DNA of 64,000 nt from Nakamurella alba (lineage in GTDB: Bacteria > Actinomycetota > Actinomycetes > Mycobacteriales > Nakamurellaceae): assembly GCF_009707545.1 (NCBI RefSeq), contig NZ_WLYK01000008.1:248001-312000 (forward strand), given 5' to 3'. Positions 26,193-37,358 of this stretch are shown here, piece by piece. The notes under the pieces are model-generated. The model was not told the DNA's origin and did not search any database. It saw nothing but the letters and a program-made list of their open reading frames with translations. Position numbers and translations under genes: made by a program. The number at the start of each line of letters is the position of its first letter. Position 1 is the first letter of the stretch.

Positions 26193-26229
26193 CTGCTCAC
26201 CCTAGGAACGGGCGCCAGGGCATTCCGGC

Positions 26230-26976
26230 TCAGGCGCGGGGTTGCCGGTCGAGCAACACCCCGGTCAGGCACAACTGCTCGCACACCGTGCGGAGCTTGC
26301 TGTTCGTCCGGCTCGACGCCCGGACCAGCATCGCGAAGGCGACGTCGGGCGTGACCTTGAACCGTTCCATCAGGATGCCCTTGGCCTGGCCGATGACGTC
26401 CCGGTTGGTCAGTGCCCTGTTGACCTCGTCCACCCGCCGGGCGCCGGACATCGCCACCCCGGCGTGCTGGGCGAAGATCCTGGCCAGGGTCTCCGTGTCG
26501 TCCGCGTCGCCACCGAAGTTGGCCTCGCGCCCGACCAGACTGAGCACCCCGATCCGCCGGCCGCTGATCTCCATCGGTGTGCAGACCATCGACCGGAAGT
26601 CCAGTTCCAGCGCCGCCGCGGTGAACCCGGGCCAGCGCAGTTCGGCCTCCAGATCGGTCACCCAGATCTGCTTGTCGTCGCGCCAGCTGTCCAGGCACGG
26701 GCCTCCGCCAGCGTCGTTCTGCGCGTCCATCACCGACCGGGCTGCGGCATCGCCCTCCATCAGTGGCGACTCGAGAGTGCCGGATGCGGTGACCGTGAGC
26801 ACCGCGGCGGCCGCGACGCCCGGGATGATCGCCACGGCGCCGGCCACGATCTGCTCGGCCAGGGTCGCCGTCGCACGCTCGTCCGCGAACGACGTGGCCA
26901 CGTCGGCCATCAGCTCGGCGACCCCGGTGAGTGCCGCCAGGTCGATGCTGTCATGGGTGGGCTCGACGTCGGTCAC
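26230..26976 (-). CDS. GAF-ANTAR domain transcription antitermination regulator
   Basis: 248 residues from GTG 26976, with a strong GGAGGAG ribosome site; frames further upstream are rejected. A GAF sensor covers about residues 20-165 (GGGPCLDSWRDDKQIW, FRSMVCTPMEI, IGVLSLVGRE). An ANTAR RNA-binding domain covers about 175-240 (NRALTNRDVIGQAKGILMERFKV, given in part, then AFAMLVRASSRTNSKL). ANTAR proteins bind paired RNA hairpins to prevent termination. A hairpin stands in the divergent region next to it (27019-27053), but I found no double hexaloop target. Small-molecule sensing by GAF is inferred. Confidence 0.9.
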   Translation of the reverse strand: MTDVEPTHDSIDLAALTGVAELMADVATSFADERATATLAEQIVAGAVAIIPGVAAAAVLTVTASGTLESPLMEGDAAARSVMDAQNDAGGGPCLDSWRDDKQIWVTDLEAELRWPGFTAAALELDFRSMVCTPMEISGRRIGVLSLVGREANFGGDADDTETLARIFAQHAGVAMSGARRVDEVNRALTNRDVIGQAKGILMERFKVTPDVAFAMLVRASSRTNSKLRTVCEQLCLTGVLLDRQPRA

Positions 26977-27018
26977 GGCTCCTCCTGCCGGCTCGCGGAT
27001 CGGTACGCAATGTACGGC

Positions 27019-27053
27019 GGCCGCGCCGGCTGCACTGTTGAACCGGCGCGGCC
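27019..27053. repeat. Inverted repeat in the ANTAR/kdpD divergent region
   Basis: GGCCGCGCCGG (27019-27029) pairs with 27043-27053 around a 13-nt loop. It lies 42 nt beyond the ANTAR start and 170 nt before kdpD. Either an operator or an RNA hairpin. Confidence 0.5.
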
Positions 27054-27223
27054 TACGCCCACCCGACCCCGGGGGCGACCGGACGCACCGTAGGGATAAC
27101 CGGCCCGGGCGATCCTCAAACCGGGTCGGGCCGCACGGTGCTCGGTGACGCGGCCGCCCGGATCGTGTATCCCTGGGTGGTGCACGGAGTGGGTCGGGAT
27201 GCGACGTCGACGACGGGACCCCG

Positions 27224-29716
27224 GTGAGCAGGGGAAAGCTGCGCATCTACCTCGGGGCGGCACCCGGTGTCGGCAAGACGGTCGCGATGCTGGAGGAGGG
27301 CAGGCGCCGGCGTTCCCGGGGCACCGACGTGGTGGTCGGCCTGGTGGAGGACCACGGCCGCGCCCACACCCGCGATGCGGTCGGCGATCTCCAGGTGATC
27401 CCTCGGTCCGGTGTGTCCCACCGGGGGATGCGGCTCGACGAGCTGGACGTACCGGCCGTCCTGGAACGACGGCCCGAGGTGGTGCTGGTCGACGAGCTCG
27501 CCCATACCAACGCCCCCGGGTCGACGCGCGAGAAGCGCTGGCAGGACGTGCTGGAGCTGCTCGAGGCCGGCATCGACGTGATCACCACGGTCAACGTGCA
27601 GCACCTGGAGTCGTTGAACGACGTGGTGGCGACGATCACCGGTGTCCCGCAACGGGAAACGGTGCCCGACGCAGTTGTACGGGCGGCCGACGCGGTGGAT
27701 CTGGTCGACATGAGCCCGCAGGCGCTGCGCCGCCGGATGGCGCACGGCCACATCTATCCGGCGGAGCGGATCGATGCCGCGCTCGGCAACTGGTTCCGGG
27801 TCGGGAACCTCACCGGGCTGCGGGAACTGGCGCTGCTCTGGCTCGCCGACCAGGTGGAGGAAGGGCTGGAGCGGTACCGCGCCGAGCACGGCATCACCGG
27901 CACCTGGGCCGCCCGGGAACGCATCGTCGTCGCGCTGACCGGTGGCCCGGAGGGCGCGATGCTGCTCCGTCGCGGCGCCCGGATCGCCGGACGGGTGGCC
28001 GGTCGGTCACTCATCGCAGTGCACGTCGTCCGCTCCGACGGCACCGAGTCCGCCTCGTCCGACCCGGCGCAACTGGAGAGCCAGCGGCTGCTGGCGGAGA
28101 AGCTGGGCGGTAGCCTGCAGCTCGTGGTGGGCGACGACATCGCCGCGACGGTACTGACTTTCGCGCGAAGCGTGAACGGAACCCAGATCGTCGTCGGCGC
28201 GTCCACGCACGGGCGCTTCACCCGGCTCGTCCGCCCGAGCACCATGCACGCCATCGTGCGCGGATCCGGGGACATCGACGTGCACGTCGTGACCCACCCC
28301 GGCGACCGGGGCCGTCGGCACGTGCTGCGGCCGGCACCGTCGGAGCGCCGGGCCGCGATCGTCTGGCCCGCGGCCGTGGTCGTACCGGCGGTACTGGCGG
28401 CCGTCCTGCTGCCGTGGCGCGACGGGTTGAACCTGTCCTCGGTGCTGCTGGTGTTCCTGCTGGGTGTCCTGGCCAACGGCCTGATCGGCGGCGCGGTGCC
28501 GGCGGCGGTGAGTGCGTTGATCGCCGGCGTGCTGGCCAACCTGCTGTACACGCCACCGGTCGGGTCGCTGACCATCGCCCAGCCGCAGAACATCTTCGCG
28601 CTGGTGGTGTTCGTGATCGTCGGGGCGACGGTGGCGACCATCGTCGACCGGTCAACGGGACGAGCCCGCGCGGCGGCCAAGGGGCGCGCGGAGGCGCAAC
28701 TGGTGGCGGCGTTGGCCGGCGACGTGCTGGAGGCCGACGACGGGGTGCGGGCGGTGGTGGACCGGGCCCGCGTCGGGTTCGGCATGAGCCGGGTGGTGCT
28801 GCGCCGCCGGGGCGGCGAGGTCGAGCTGGAATCCGGCCGGCCCGGCCCGGAGACCGCCGACGGTGACACGGATCTGGTGCTCCCGGCCGGCCCCGACCAC
28901 GAGCTGGTGCTGCACGGGCGGCCGTTGCCGGTGGCCGACCGGGCCCTGGCCGAGGTGTTCGCCGCCCAGGCCGCCCTCGCCCTGGACCGCCGGGACCTCG
29001 CGGTGCAGGCGGGGGAGACCGAGCGCCTCCGGCAGGCCGACGCCGTGCGAACCGCTGTGCTCGCGGCACTCTCGCACGACCTGCGCACCCCGCTGGCCAC
29101 CATCAAGGCGGCCGTGGCCGGGCTGCGGGCCGACGGTGTGACCCTGTCGGCGGAGGACCGGTCCGAATTGCTCTGGTCCACCGCGGAAGCGGCGGATCAG
29201 CTGGATGCGCTGCTCACCAACCTGCTCGACCTGTCCCGGCTGCAGACCGGCGTGCTGGCACCGGTGTTCCGCCCGGTGTCGGTGGACGAGGTGGTGCACG
29301 GCGCACTGCGCGGGGTGCCGCCCGCCGCGGTCGCCGACGACATCCCCGACGACCTGCCGTTGCTCGACACCGACAGCGGCCTCCTGGAGCGGGTGCTGGG
29401 CAACATCGTGGCCAATGCGGTGCGGTACTCGCCGCCGGGACGTCCGGTGCGGCTCGACGCCGCCCGTATCGACGGCGAGGGCGGCGATGTGGTGCAGATC
29501 CGGGTGATCGACAAGGGTCCCGGCGTGCCGGAGAAGGACCGGCCGGCCATGTTCGCCCCGTTCCAGCGGCTCGGTGACGTGCCGGCCGGCACCGGGCTCG
29601 GGCTGGGGCTCGCGGTCGCACGGGGACTGGCCCAGGCAGTCGGCGCGACGATCGAGGTCGAGGACACCCCCGGTGGCGGGCTCACTGTCCTGGTGGAGGT
29701 CCCGGTCGCGAGTTGA
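27224..29716 (+). CDS. kdpD: KdpD-type osmosensitive potassium sensor histidine kinase
   Basis: 830 residues from GTG 27224. Order: KdpD N-terminal ATP-binding domain (1-210) with Walker A GAAPGVGKT and Walker B VVLVDELAHTN; USP-like domain (about 220-345); four close membrane helices (about 385-475); GAF-like segment; HisKA with the phospho-accepting His in LSHDLRTPL (near 617); and HATPase with NIVANAVRYSP, DKGPGVP and GTGLGLGLAV. It normally activates KdpE and the kdpFABC potassium pump. Neither is in the window: the next genes are on the other strand, and a GAF-ANTAR gene lies upstream. So it is a solitary kinase here. Confidence 0.93.
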   Translation: MSRGKLRIYLGAAPGVGKTVAMLEEGRRRRSRGTDVVVGLVEDHGRAHTRDAVGDLQVIPRSGVSHRGMRLDELDVPAVLERRPEVVLVDELAHTNAPGSTREKRWQDVLELLEAGIDVITTVNVQHLESLNDVVATITGVPQRETVPDAVVRAADAVDLVDMSPQALRRRMAHGHIYPAERIDAALGNWFRVGNLTGLRELALLWLADQVEEGLERYRAEHGITGTWAARERIVVALTGGPEGAMLLRRGARIAGRVAGRSLIAVHVVRSDGTESASSDPAQLESQRLLAEKLGGSLQLVVGDDIAATVLTFARSVNGTQIVVGASTHGRFTRLVRPSTMHAIVRGSGDIDVHVVTHPGDRGRRHVLRPAPSERRAAIVWPAAVVVPAVLAAVLLPWRDGLNLSSVLLVFLLGVLANGLIGGAVPAAVSALIAGVLANLLYTPPVGSLTIAQPQNIFALVVFVIVGATVATIVDRSTGRARAAAKGRAEAQLVAALAGDVLEADDGVRAVVDRARVGFGMSRVVLRRRGGEVELESGRPGPETADGDTDLVLPAGPDHELVLHGRPLPVADRALAEVFAAQAALALDRRDLAVQAGETERLRQADAVRTAVLAALSHDLRTPLATIKAAVAGLRADGVTLSAEDRSELLWSTAEAADQLDALLTNLLDLSRLQTGVLAPVFRPVSVDEVVHGALRGVPPAAVADDIPDDLPLLDTDSGLLERVLGNIVANAVRYSPPGRPVRLDAARIDGEGGDVVQIRVIDKGPGVPEKDRPAMFAPFQRLGDVPAGTGLGLGLAVARGLAQAVGATIEVEDTPGGGLTVLVEVPVAS

Positions 29717-29740
29717 ACGACACCCGGCACCGACTCCCGC

Positions 29741-30436
29741 TCAGAACAGCGGCGGCAGTACGAAGATCATCGACACCGACCAGGTGATGTGGGTCAGTGT
29801 CGAGGCGAGAATGCCGCCGGTGGCGCGTCTCTGCAGACCGAGCACGGGAGCCAGCACGAGCGCGGCGAAGGCCAGCATCAGGTTGCCGGTGGCCAGCGTG
29901 GCCACCGTGTAGATCACCGCCGTCAGCAGCACCGGCCGGTAGCGGCCCAGCGCCGCGTACAGCGCCCCGCGGAAGTAGACCTCCTCGGCGATGCCGTTGA
30001 GCACTGTCACCAGCACCACCAGCGGCCCGGTGCCCTGTCGTGCCAGGTCCAGCACGGACTGCACCAGCCGGTCCAGCGGACCGATCTCGCGCACCACCAG
30101 CGCGCCCACCACGAACACCCCGACCAGGACGAACCCGAGCACGATCGGCCCGATGACCGGGCGCCGTTGCCGCTGCCGACCGAGGTGCAGCGGCCCGGAC
30201 AGCAGGGCGCCGCCGGCCCACACCGCGGCGAGACACAGGGTGAGCACGTAGAAGCCGGTACTGCCGGGATCGGCGTTGAGCGAGAACCCGAGCAGGACAG
30301 ACCCGGCGACCAGGGTGGCCACCACGATCGCGCGGCGCCGCACGACCGTCGCCCGGGGCTCCTCGACGTCCGGTGACCGGCCGACCAGCCCGGCCCGGTG
30401 CAGCCCGTCGACCGCCAGCCGTCGGAGCGCGGACAC
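29741..30436 (-). CDS. CPBP-family intramembrane metalloprotease
   Basis: 231 residues from GTG 30436, 2 nt after the stop of the upstream SDR gene, so coupled. About six hydrophobic segments are visible. The CPBP (CAAX protease and bacteriocin-processing) motifs are LNGIAEEVYFRGAL with the EExxxR core (near residue 152) and the late ASTLTHITWS histidine motif (near 212). Such proteases cleave within the membrane. Their actinobacterial substrates are mostly unknown. It is convergent with kdpD, stops 24 nt apart. Confidence 0.88.
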   Translation of the reverse strand: MSALRRLAVDGLHRAGLVGRSPDVEEPRATVVRRRAIVVATLVAGSVLLGFSLNADPGSTGFYVLTLCLAAVWAGGALLSGPLHLGRQRQRRPVIGPIVLGFVLVGVFVVGALVVREIGPLDRLVQSVLDLARQGTGPLVVLVTVLNGIAEEVYFRGALYAALGRYRPVLLTAVIYTVATLATGNLMLAFAALVLAPVLGLQRRATGGILASTLTHITWSVSMIFVLPPLF

Positions 30437-30438
30437 GA

Positions 30439-31410
30439 TCAGTCGTCGCCGTTCTGCTGCTCTGCCTTCTGCTGCTGTGCCTTCTCCTGCTCGGCCTTTT
30501 CCTGCTGGGCCTTCTCGTCCTGCTGGGCCTTCTCCCGGTCGGCCAGCGCCACCCGGACCGCCTCGTCGTACCCCAGGGGCTCACCGGGGATGAGGTCGAG
30601 GATCTCCGTGTTGTGCACGACCACCTCGGTGGTCATGGAGTCGACCAGGTTCCGGGCGGTGGCCAGGTCGACGTCGGTGACGAGCGACAGCCAGCCCGAG
30701 GACAGCCGTGGCGTGAGCAGCGGGACGGAGAGCGTCGGCAGCGAGCGCTGGTTCATGATCGCGGCGGCCCGCTTGAGCATGTCGATGTACCGCAGCACGT
30801 CGGGGCCACCGATGTCGAAGGTCCGGCCGGTGGTCGCCGGCACCTCGAGAACCCCGGCCAGGTAGCGGATCACGTCGACGAGGGCGATCGGCTGCGTGCG
30901 CGTCTCCACCCAGCGCGGCGCGATCATCGCCGGCAGGTGCGCCACCAGCTGCCGGGTGATCTCCCACGAGATGCTCCCGTGACCGACCACCACCGCGGCA
31001 CGCAGCACGGTGACCGGGACCCCGTGGTCGGCGAGCAGCCGCTCCACCTGCCGCCGGGACCGCAGGTGCGGCGACAACTCCGCCTCGTCGCCGCCCAGCC
31101 CGCCCAGGTACACGATCCGGGAGACGCCCTGTGCCGCAGCGGCGGTCGCGAAGGCGGTGGCCGCCTTCGCGTCCAGTTCCTCGAAGTCGTCGGAGTCCAG
31201 CGAGTGCACCAGGTAGTAGGCGACCTCGACGTCCTGCAGCGGTGCGTCGAGCGAGTCCTCGTCGAAGACGTCCCCCGCCACCGGGTCCCCGGCACCCGTG
31301 TAGTCCTCCGGGTGCCGGGTCATCGCCCGCACCTGGTGGCCGCGGTCGACCAGCTCACGGGCCAGGTGCGACCCGACGAAGCCCGACGCCCCGGTGACCA
31401 GGATATTCAC
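30439..31410 (-). CDS. Atypical SDR (NAD(P)H-binding) protein with repetitive charged tail
   Basis: 323 residues from GTG 31410, with GAGGGAG upstream. The Rossmann start is NILVTGASGFVGSHLA, followed by the acidic VAGDVFDEDSL. The body matches extended/atypical SDRs of the NmrA/UDP-sugar epimerase-like kind (IVYLGGLGGDEAELSPHL, RTFDIGGPDVL); the catalytic YxxxK is not evident. The last 32 or so residues are a repeat of KAQQ/KAEQ units (positions near 30442-30535) with only Lys, Ala, Gln, Glu and Asp, likely a charged helix. It is followed by a coupled CPBP protease gene. Confidence 0.85.
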   Translation of the reverse strand: MNILVTGASGFVGSHLARELVDRGHQVRAMTRHPEDYTGAGDPVAGDVFDEDSLDAPLQDVEVAYYLVHSLDSDDFEELDAKAATAFATAAAAQGVSRIVYLGGLGGDEAELSPHLRSRRQVERLLADHGVPVTVLRAAVVVGHGSISWEITRQLVAHLPAMIAPRWVETRTQPIALVDVIRYLAGVLEVPATTGRTFDIGGPDVLRYIDMLKRAAAIMNQRSLPTLSVPLLTPRLSSGWLSLVTDVDLATARNLVDSMTTEVVVHNTEILDLIPGEPLGYDEAVRVALADREKAQQDEKAQQEKAEQEKAQQQKAEQQNGDD

Positions 31411-31465
31411 GTGCCGATCTCCCTCTCGTACGGTGTGCGGCAGTCACGGTGTGCCGCAGCGTTTC

Positions 31466-31900
31466 TCAATCGGTCGGTACCAGCACGACGACCGGGATGA
31501 CCCGCTCGGTCTTCTCCTGGTAGCCGGCGTAGTCCGGCCAGACGGCCACGGCCTTGTCCCACCACTCCGCGCGCTCGGCGCCCTCGGCGACATGGGCCCG
31601 GTAGGTGCGGACCTGGTCGCGGTCCCGCAGCTTCACCACCGGGTCGGCCAGCAGATTCAGGTACCAGACCGGGTGCTTGGGTGCGCCGCCGAGCGAGGCG
31701 ATGACCGCGTACCGGTCGCCGTCGTTCACCCGCATCAGCGGCGACTTGCGGACCGCGCCGGTCTTGCGGCCGATCGTGGTCAGCACCACGCAGGGCACCC
31801 CGCGCAGCAGGGTGCCCTCGGCGCCGTTGCTGTTCTCGTACAGCTCGGCCTGGTTGGCGGCCCAGTCCGAGCTGCTGCGGGCGTATCCGGTTTCGGTCAT
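31466..31900 (-). CDS. F420-dependent nitroreductase-family (DDN-like) protein
   Basis: 144 residues from ATG 31900, with GAGAGGA upstream. It matches the deazaflavin-dependent nitroreductase family of split-barrel proteins: GVPCVVLTTIGRKTGAVRKSPL at about residues 35-55 and GGAPKHPVWYLNLLADP near 72-88 are hallmark segments. Family members use reduced coenzyme F420 to reduce quinones or nitro compounds. This implies the organism makes F420. It lies 55 nt before the SDR gene start on the same strand, so the three minus-strand genes may form a unit. Confidence 0.93.
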   Translation of the reverse strand: MTETGYARSSSDWAANQAELYENSNGAEGTLLRGVPCVVLTTIGRKTGAVRKSPLMRVNDGDRYAVIASLGGAPKHPVWYLNLLADPVVKLRDRDQVRTYRAHVAEGAERAEWWDKAVAVWPDYAGYQEKTERVIPVVVLVPTD

Positions 31901-32129
31901 GACGCGGTGGGGTCCTCTCGTGTGGACGGTCGCGGTCCGGGGTGTGCGTACCCCTGGATGCGGCCGGTCAATCCGGCGGTCACCGCCACCGTACGTGCGG
32001 AGTTGTCCACACCCGTCGATCCGTCCACAGAGCCGGCACCGGACCGCCCGGGCCTGGGCCGGCCGGGGTCACGATGGCAACCACGGACCGGACGGAGCCA
32101 CCGTCCGGCCGCCGACGAAGGGGGAGCCG

Positions 32130-32429
32130 GTGGAAGGGATCTCGGTCGCGACGGACCGGATGGTGCAGGCGGGCACCGGTGTCGGTGCGGTGGGTGAGTC
32201 GTTGCGGGCGGAGGTGGCGACGATGCACGACCTGCTGACCGACATCCAGGTGGGCTGGCAGTCGGACGAGGCCGCACCGCGGTTCGCCGCGGTCATGCTG
32301 GCGCACCTGGAGCAGGCGGCGCTGCTCGGCGAGGCGCTGATCGGGCACGGCACCACCCTCACCGGCGTGGGCACTGCGCAGGCGCAGGCGGAGACCGACC
32401 TGGCGACCGCGGTCCCGGTGGTCCCGTGA
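32130..32429 (+). CDS. WXG100-like protein, first of a pair
   Basis: 99 residues from GTG 32130, with GGGGGAG upstream. All-helical with a helix-turn-helix hairpin around IQVGWQSDEAAPRF, where W-x-S stands in for WxG near residue 47. That is the size and plan of ESX/WXG100 proteins, which are secreted as dimers by type VII systems. The next gene overlaps by 4 nt and is a second WXG100-like protein. No EccC ATPase or other secretion gene is in the window. Confidence 0.75.
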   Translation: MEGISVATDRMVQAGTGVGAVGESLRAEVATMHDLLTDIQVGWQSDEAAPRFAAVMLAHLEQAALLGEALIGHGTTLTGVGTAQAQAETDLATAVPVVP

Positions 32430-32713
32430 GCACGATCAAGGCGGACTACGCCGCCATGACCGCCGGGCAGGAGGGTCTGGTGGCGACCTGGGCCCGGATC
32501 GAGACGCACCTGGCCGATCTGGACGCGACGGTCGCGGCGACGCAGGACATGCAGGCGGACTCGCTCACCGCCTACCACGCGCTCAAGCTGCGGTGGAGTG
32601 CGTCGGCGGCGGACCGGCAGCTGGTGCTGCAGCAGCTGGCCTCGCTGGTCGGTGCGGCCCGGGACCACTACCGGCAGGTCGACACCATGCTCGCCAACAG
32701 GTTCGCGGTGTGA
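32426..32713 (+). CDS. WXG100-like protein, second of a pair
   Basis: 95 residues. Its GTG overlaps the stop of the first WXG100 gene (GTGA), so the two are translationally coupled, as for EsxA/EsxB pairs. Two long helices meet at LRWSASAADRQ near residues 54-64, where WSA replaces WxG. A C-terminal YxxxD/E export signal is not obvious; DHYRQVDTML comes closest. With its partner it would form a four-helix bundle. Whether it is exported depends on a type VII system elsewhere in the genome. Confidence 0.78.
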   Translation: MSTIKADYAAMTAGQEGLVATWARIETHLADLDATVAATQDMQADSLTAYHALKLRWSASAADRQLVLQQLASLVGAARDHYRQVDTMLANRFAV

Positions 32714-32775
32714 GTGGGTGACCGGCCCCGGGAGCCGGTGCGCGGGTCCGGCCGCCGGCGCGGCAGGATGGCGGC

Positions 32776-33183
32776 ATGAGTGGTCACAACCTGCTGGGTC
32801 CGGCTCCTGTCGAACTGCCGGAGGACCCGGCCCAGTCCCTGCTGGACGCCGGCACCGATCCGCGGGACGCCGCCCGGCAGTTCCCGGCGTCCTGCCTGGC
32901 CTGGGCGGTGCTGGCGGAGAAGGCGCTGGACTCCGGCGACGACGTGTCCGGATACGCCTTCGCGCGGGTGGGCTACCACCGCGGGCTGGACCTGTTGCGG
33001 CGCAACGGCTGGAAGGGTGCCGGACCGGTGCCCTGGTCGCACCCGGGCAACCGTGGGTTCCTGCGGGCGCTGGCCGCGCTCGGCCAGGCCGCGGCGCTGT
33101 TCGAGGAGACCTCCGAGGTGGCCCGGGTCCGGGCCTTCCTCACCGACGCCGACCCCTCGATCCCGGCGGACATGCTGCCCTGA
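32776..33183 (+). CDS. DUF3151-family protein
   Basis: 135 residues from ATG 32776. The sequence matches DUF3151, a family confined to actinobacteria: LLGPAPVELPEDPA at the start, FPASCLAWAVLAEKALD, then GYHRGLDLLRRNGWKG and PWSHPGNRGFLRAL. It looks like a helical TPR-like protein, cytoplasmic. The function is unknown. The M. tuberculosis member also lies near purA and fba (from memory, Rv0360c). A -10-like CAGGAT 6 nt before the ATG suggests a leaderless mRNA. Confidence 0.9.
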   Translation: MSGHNLLGPAPVELPEDPAQSLLDAGTDPRDAARQFPASCLAWAVLAEKALDSGDDVSGYAFARVGYHRGLDLLRRNGWKGAGPVPWSHPGNRGFLRALAALGQAAALFEETSEVARVRAFLTDADPSIPADMLP

Positions 33184-33203
33184 GCCGGTCCCGGGGACTG
33201 CTG

Positions 33204-35247
<2,044 letters not shown>

Positions 35248-35262
35248 GTCACGCCTCGGGCC

Positions 35263-36033
35263 TCACCAGCTGACGCGGAAGAGCGAGCGCCACAGCCCGA
35301 TGGCGTCGGCAGGACCGGTCTGCGCGATCTCGTCGCCGCGGTTCCACAGGCCCAGGTAGAGCGAGGCGGCGGTCCCGGTGACCGTGGCGTCCGCCTCGGC
35401 CGGCGCCCCGCTGGTCACCACTGCCGGATCCGTCGACACCCGCACGGTCCAGGCCACGTCGGCGTCCGTCGGCAGCACCGCCACGGTCAGCGGGACGTCG
35501 CTGCGCAGCTTCGCCCGCGGCCGCGGCAGGAACCCGGTCAGCAGTTCGTCGAGGCCGTCGACGGCCACGTCCGTGTCGATCGCCGCCTGGGCCGTGGTGG
35601 GCAGCGTGCCCAGCCGGGCGGCCAGTGCGTCCACCCGGTGCACCGTGGTCTCGTGCAACTGCCGCCGCGCCCAGAAGGTCCGCGGACCCGGGGCGTTGCG
35701 CAGGAACACCATCGCCGGGACGTCCTCGGGGACCGACCGCAGCACGTCGGCGAGGTCGGCCGCCCCGGACCGCAGCCAGCCCGGCTGCTCTTCCGGATCG
35801 GTGGGGATCCCGGCCGCCGACTCCTGCTCCAGCGCGGCGTGATCGGACACCGGGGCCTGCGTCAGGTTGCCCGCCGCCCAGCGGTGCACCATGCCCTGGT
35901 GTCCCAGCAGGTCGGACACGGTCCACTCCGGGCAGGACGGCACCGGGGCGTCCGGGCCGGCGGCGATCGCGTGGTCGGCGAGTTCGCCGGCCTCGGTGGT
36001 CAGGCCGGTGAGGTACCTCTCGAGGCTCAGCAC
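35263..36033 (-). CDS. Maleylpyruvate isomerase/DinB-family protein (mycothiol-type)
   Basis: 256 residues from GTG 36033. The N-terminal four-helix bundle has the three metal ligands of the DinB/MDMPI fold: His in [12 protein letters not shown] (near residue 45), and Glu/His in [11 protein letters not shown] (near 130). This is the TIGR03083-type actinobacterial group of mycothiol-dependent transferases and isomerases. The C-terminal domain (about 170-250) is an SCP2-like beta layer ending [10 protein letters not shown]. The substrate is unknown. CAGAGT 6 nt before the GTG is a possible leaderless -10. Confidence 0.88.
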   Translation of the reverse strand: MLSLERYLTGLTTEAGELADHAIAAGPDAPVPSCPEWTVSDLLGHQGMVHRWAAGNLTQAPVSDHAALEQESAAGIPTDPEEQPGWLRSGAADLADVLRSVPEDVPAMVFLRNAPGPRTFWARRQLHETTVHRVDALAARLGTLPTTAQAAIDTDVAVDGLDELLTGFLPRPRAKLRSDVPLTVAVLPTDADVAWTVRVSTDPAVVTSGAPAEADATVTGTAASLYLGLWNRGDEIAQTGPADAIGLWRSLFRVSW

Positions 36034-36107
36034 GGGGCCACTCTGGCACGGCGCCCCGACGGTGCAGCGGGTCGGGGGCGCCCCCGGACGGCCGATACCC
36101 TTCCGGC

Positions 36108-37358
36108 GTGCGCATCCTCGTCATCGGTTCCGGTGCCCGTGAACACGCCCTGCTCCGGGCCCTGCGCCGGGATCCGGCCGTCGGGGAGCTCCACGTCGCC
36201 CCGGGCAACGCCGGCACCGACGCGCTGGCCACCGGCTACCCGGTCGACGTCGGCCGACCGGCGTCGGTGGCCGACCTGGCCGAGGCGATCGGGGTCGACC
36301 TGGTGGTGATCGGCCCGGAGGTCCCGCTGGTGGCGGGGGCCGCCGACGAACTCCGCCGCCGCGGCATCGCCGCCTTCGGACCGGGTGCCGACGCGGCCCG
36401 GATCGAGGGCTCGAAGGCGTTCGCCAAGGACGTGATGGCCGCAGCCGGCGTGCCGACCGCCGGTGCCGTGTCGGTCACCGAGCCGGAGGGGATCGACGCC
36501 GCTCTGGACACCTGCGGCGCGCCGTACGTGGTGAAGGACGACGGCCTCGCCGCCGGCAAGGGCGTGGTGGTCACCGCCGACCGGGACGCCGCGCGGGCGC
36601 ACGCCGAGGCGGTGCTGGCCGGTGGCCACCCGGTGCTGGTCGAGGAGTTCCTGGCCGGCCCGGAGGTCTCGCTCTTCGCGGTGTGCGACGGCGTCCGGGC
36701 GGTGCCGCTGCTGCCGGCCCAGGACTTCAAGCGGATCGGCGACGGCGACACCGGCCCGAACACCGGCGGCATGGGTGCCTACGCGCCGCTCGGCTGGGCC
36801 CCGGCCGACCTGGTCGACACCGTGCAGCGCACCGTGCTGGACCCGGTGCTGGCCGAGATGTCCGCCCGTGGTTGCCCATTCACCGGGCTGCTGTACGCCG
36901 GGCTGGTGCTCACCGCCGACGGCCCGAAGGTCATCGAGTTCAACTGCCGGTTCGGTGATCCGGAGACCCAGGTGGTGCTGGAGCTGCTGGACTCCCCGCT
37001 GGGCGAGCTGTTGGCCGCCGCCGCCGCCGGCGACCTGTCCGCGGTGCCGGCGCCGCGCTGGCGGGACGGCGCCGCCGTGACCGTGGTGGTCGCCGCCGAG
37101 GGTTACCCCGGGGTGCCGGTCACCGGCGACGTCATCACCGGCGCGGAGGCCGACGGGATTCTGCACGCCGGCACCCAGCGGCGGGAGGACGGCGCCGTCG
37201 TCTCCTCCGGCGGGCGGGTGCTGTCCGCGATCGGCACCGGGCCGGACCTGGCGGCGGCCCGCACGGCCGCCTACGCCCGGGTCGGTGGCATCGGACTGCG
37301 CGGGGAGCAGCACCGCACCGACATCGCGCTGGCCGCCGAGCAGGGTCTGCTGCCCTGA
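36108..37358 (+). CDS. purD: Phosphoribosylamine-glycine ligase (GARS)
   Basis: 416 residues from GTG 36108. It ligates glycine to phosphoribosylamine with ATP in purine synthesis. The N-terminal [15 protein letters not shown], the ATP-grasp motifs [13 protein letters not shown] and [14 protein letters not shown], the signature NTGGMGAY and the metal-binding [12 protein letters not shown] are all present. TACCCT lies at 36096-36101, exactly 6 nt before GTG, so the mRNA is probably leaderless. The stop overlaps the next ATG by one base (TGATG), coupling it to an aminotransferase. Confidence 0.97.
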   Translation: MRILVIGSGAREHALLRALRRDPAVGELHVAPGNAGTDALATGYPVDVGRPASVADLAEAIGVDLVVIGPEVPLVAGAADELRRRGIAAFGPGADAARIEGSKAFAKDVMAAAGVPTAGAVSVTEPEGIDAALDTCGAPYVVKDDGLAAGKGVVVTADRDAARAHAEAVLAGGHPVLVEEFLAGPEVSLFAVCDGVRAVPLLPAQDFKRIGDGDTGPNTGGMGAYAPLGWAPADLVDTVQRTVLDPVLAEMSARGCPFTGLLYAGLVLTADGPKVIEFNCRFGDPETQVVLELLDSPLGELLAAAAAGDLSAVPAPRWRDGAAVTVVVAAEGYPGVPVTGDVITGAEADGILHAGTQRREDGAVVSSGGRVLSAIGTGPDLAAARTAAYARVGGIGLRGEQHRTDIALAAEQGLLP

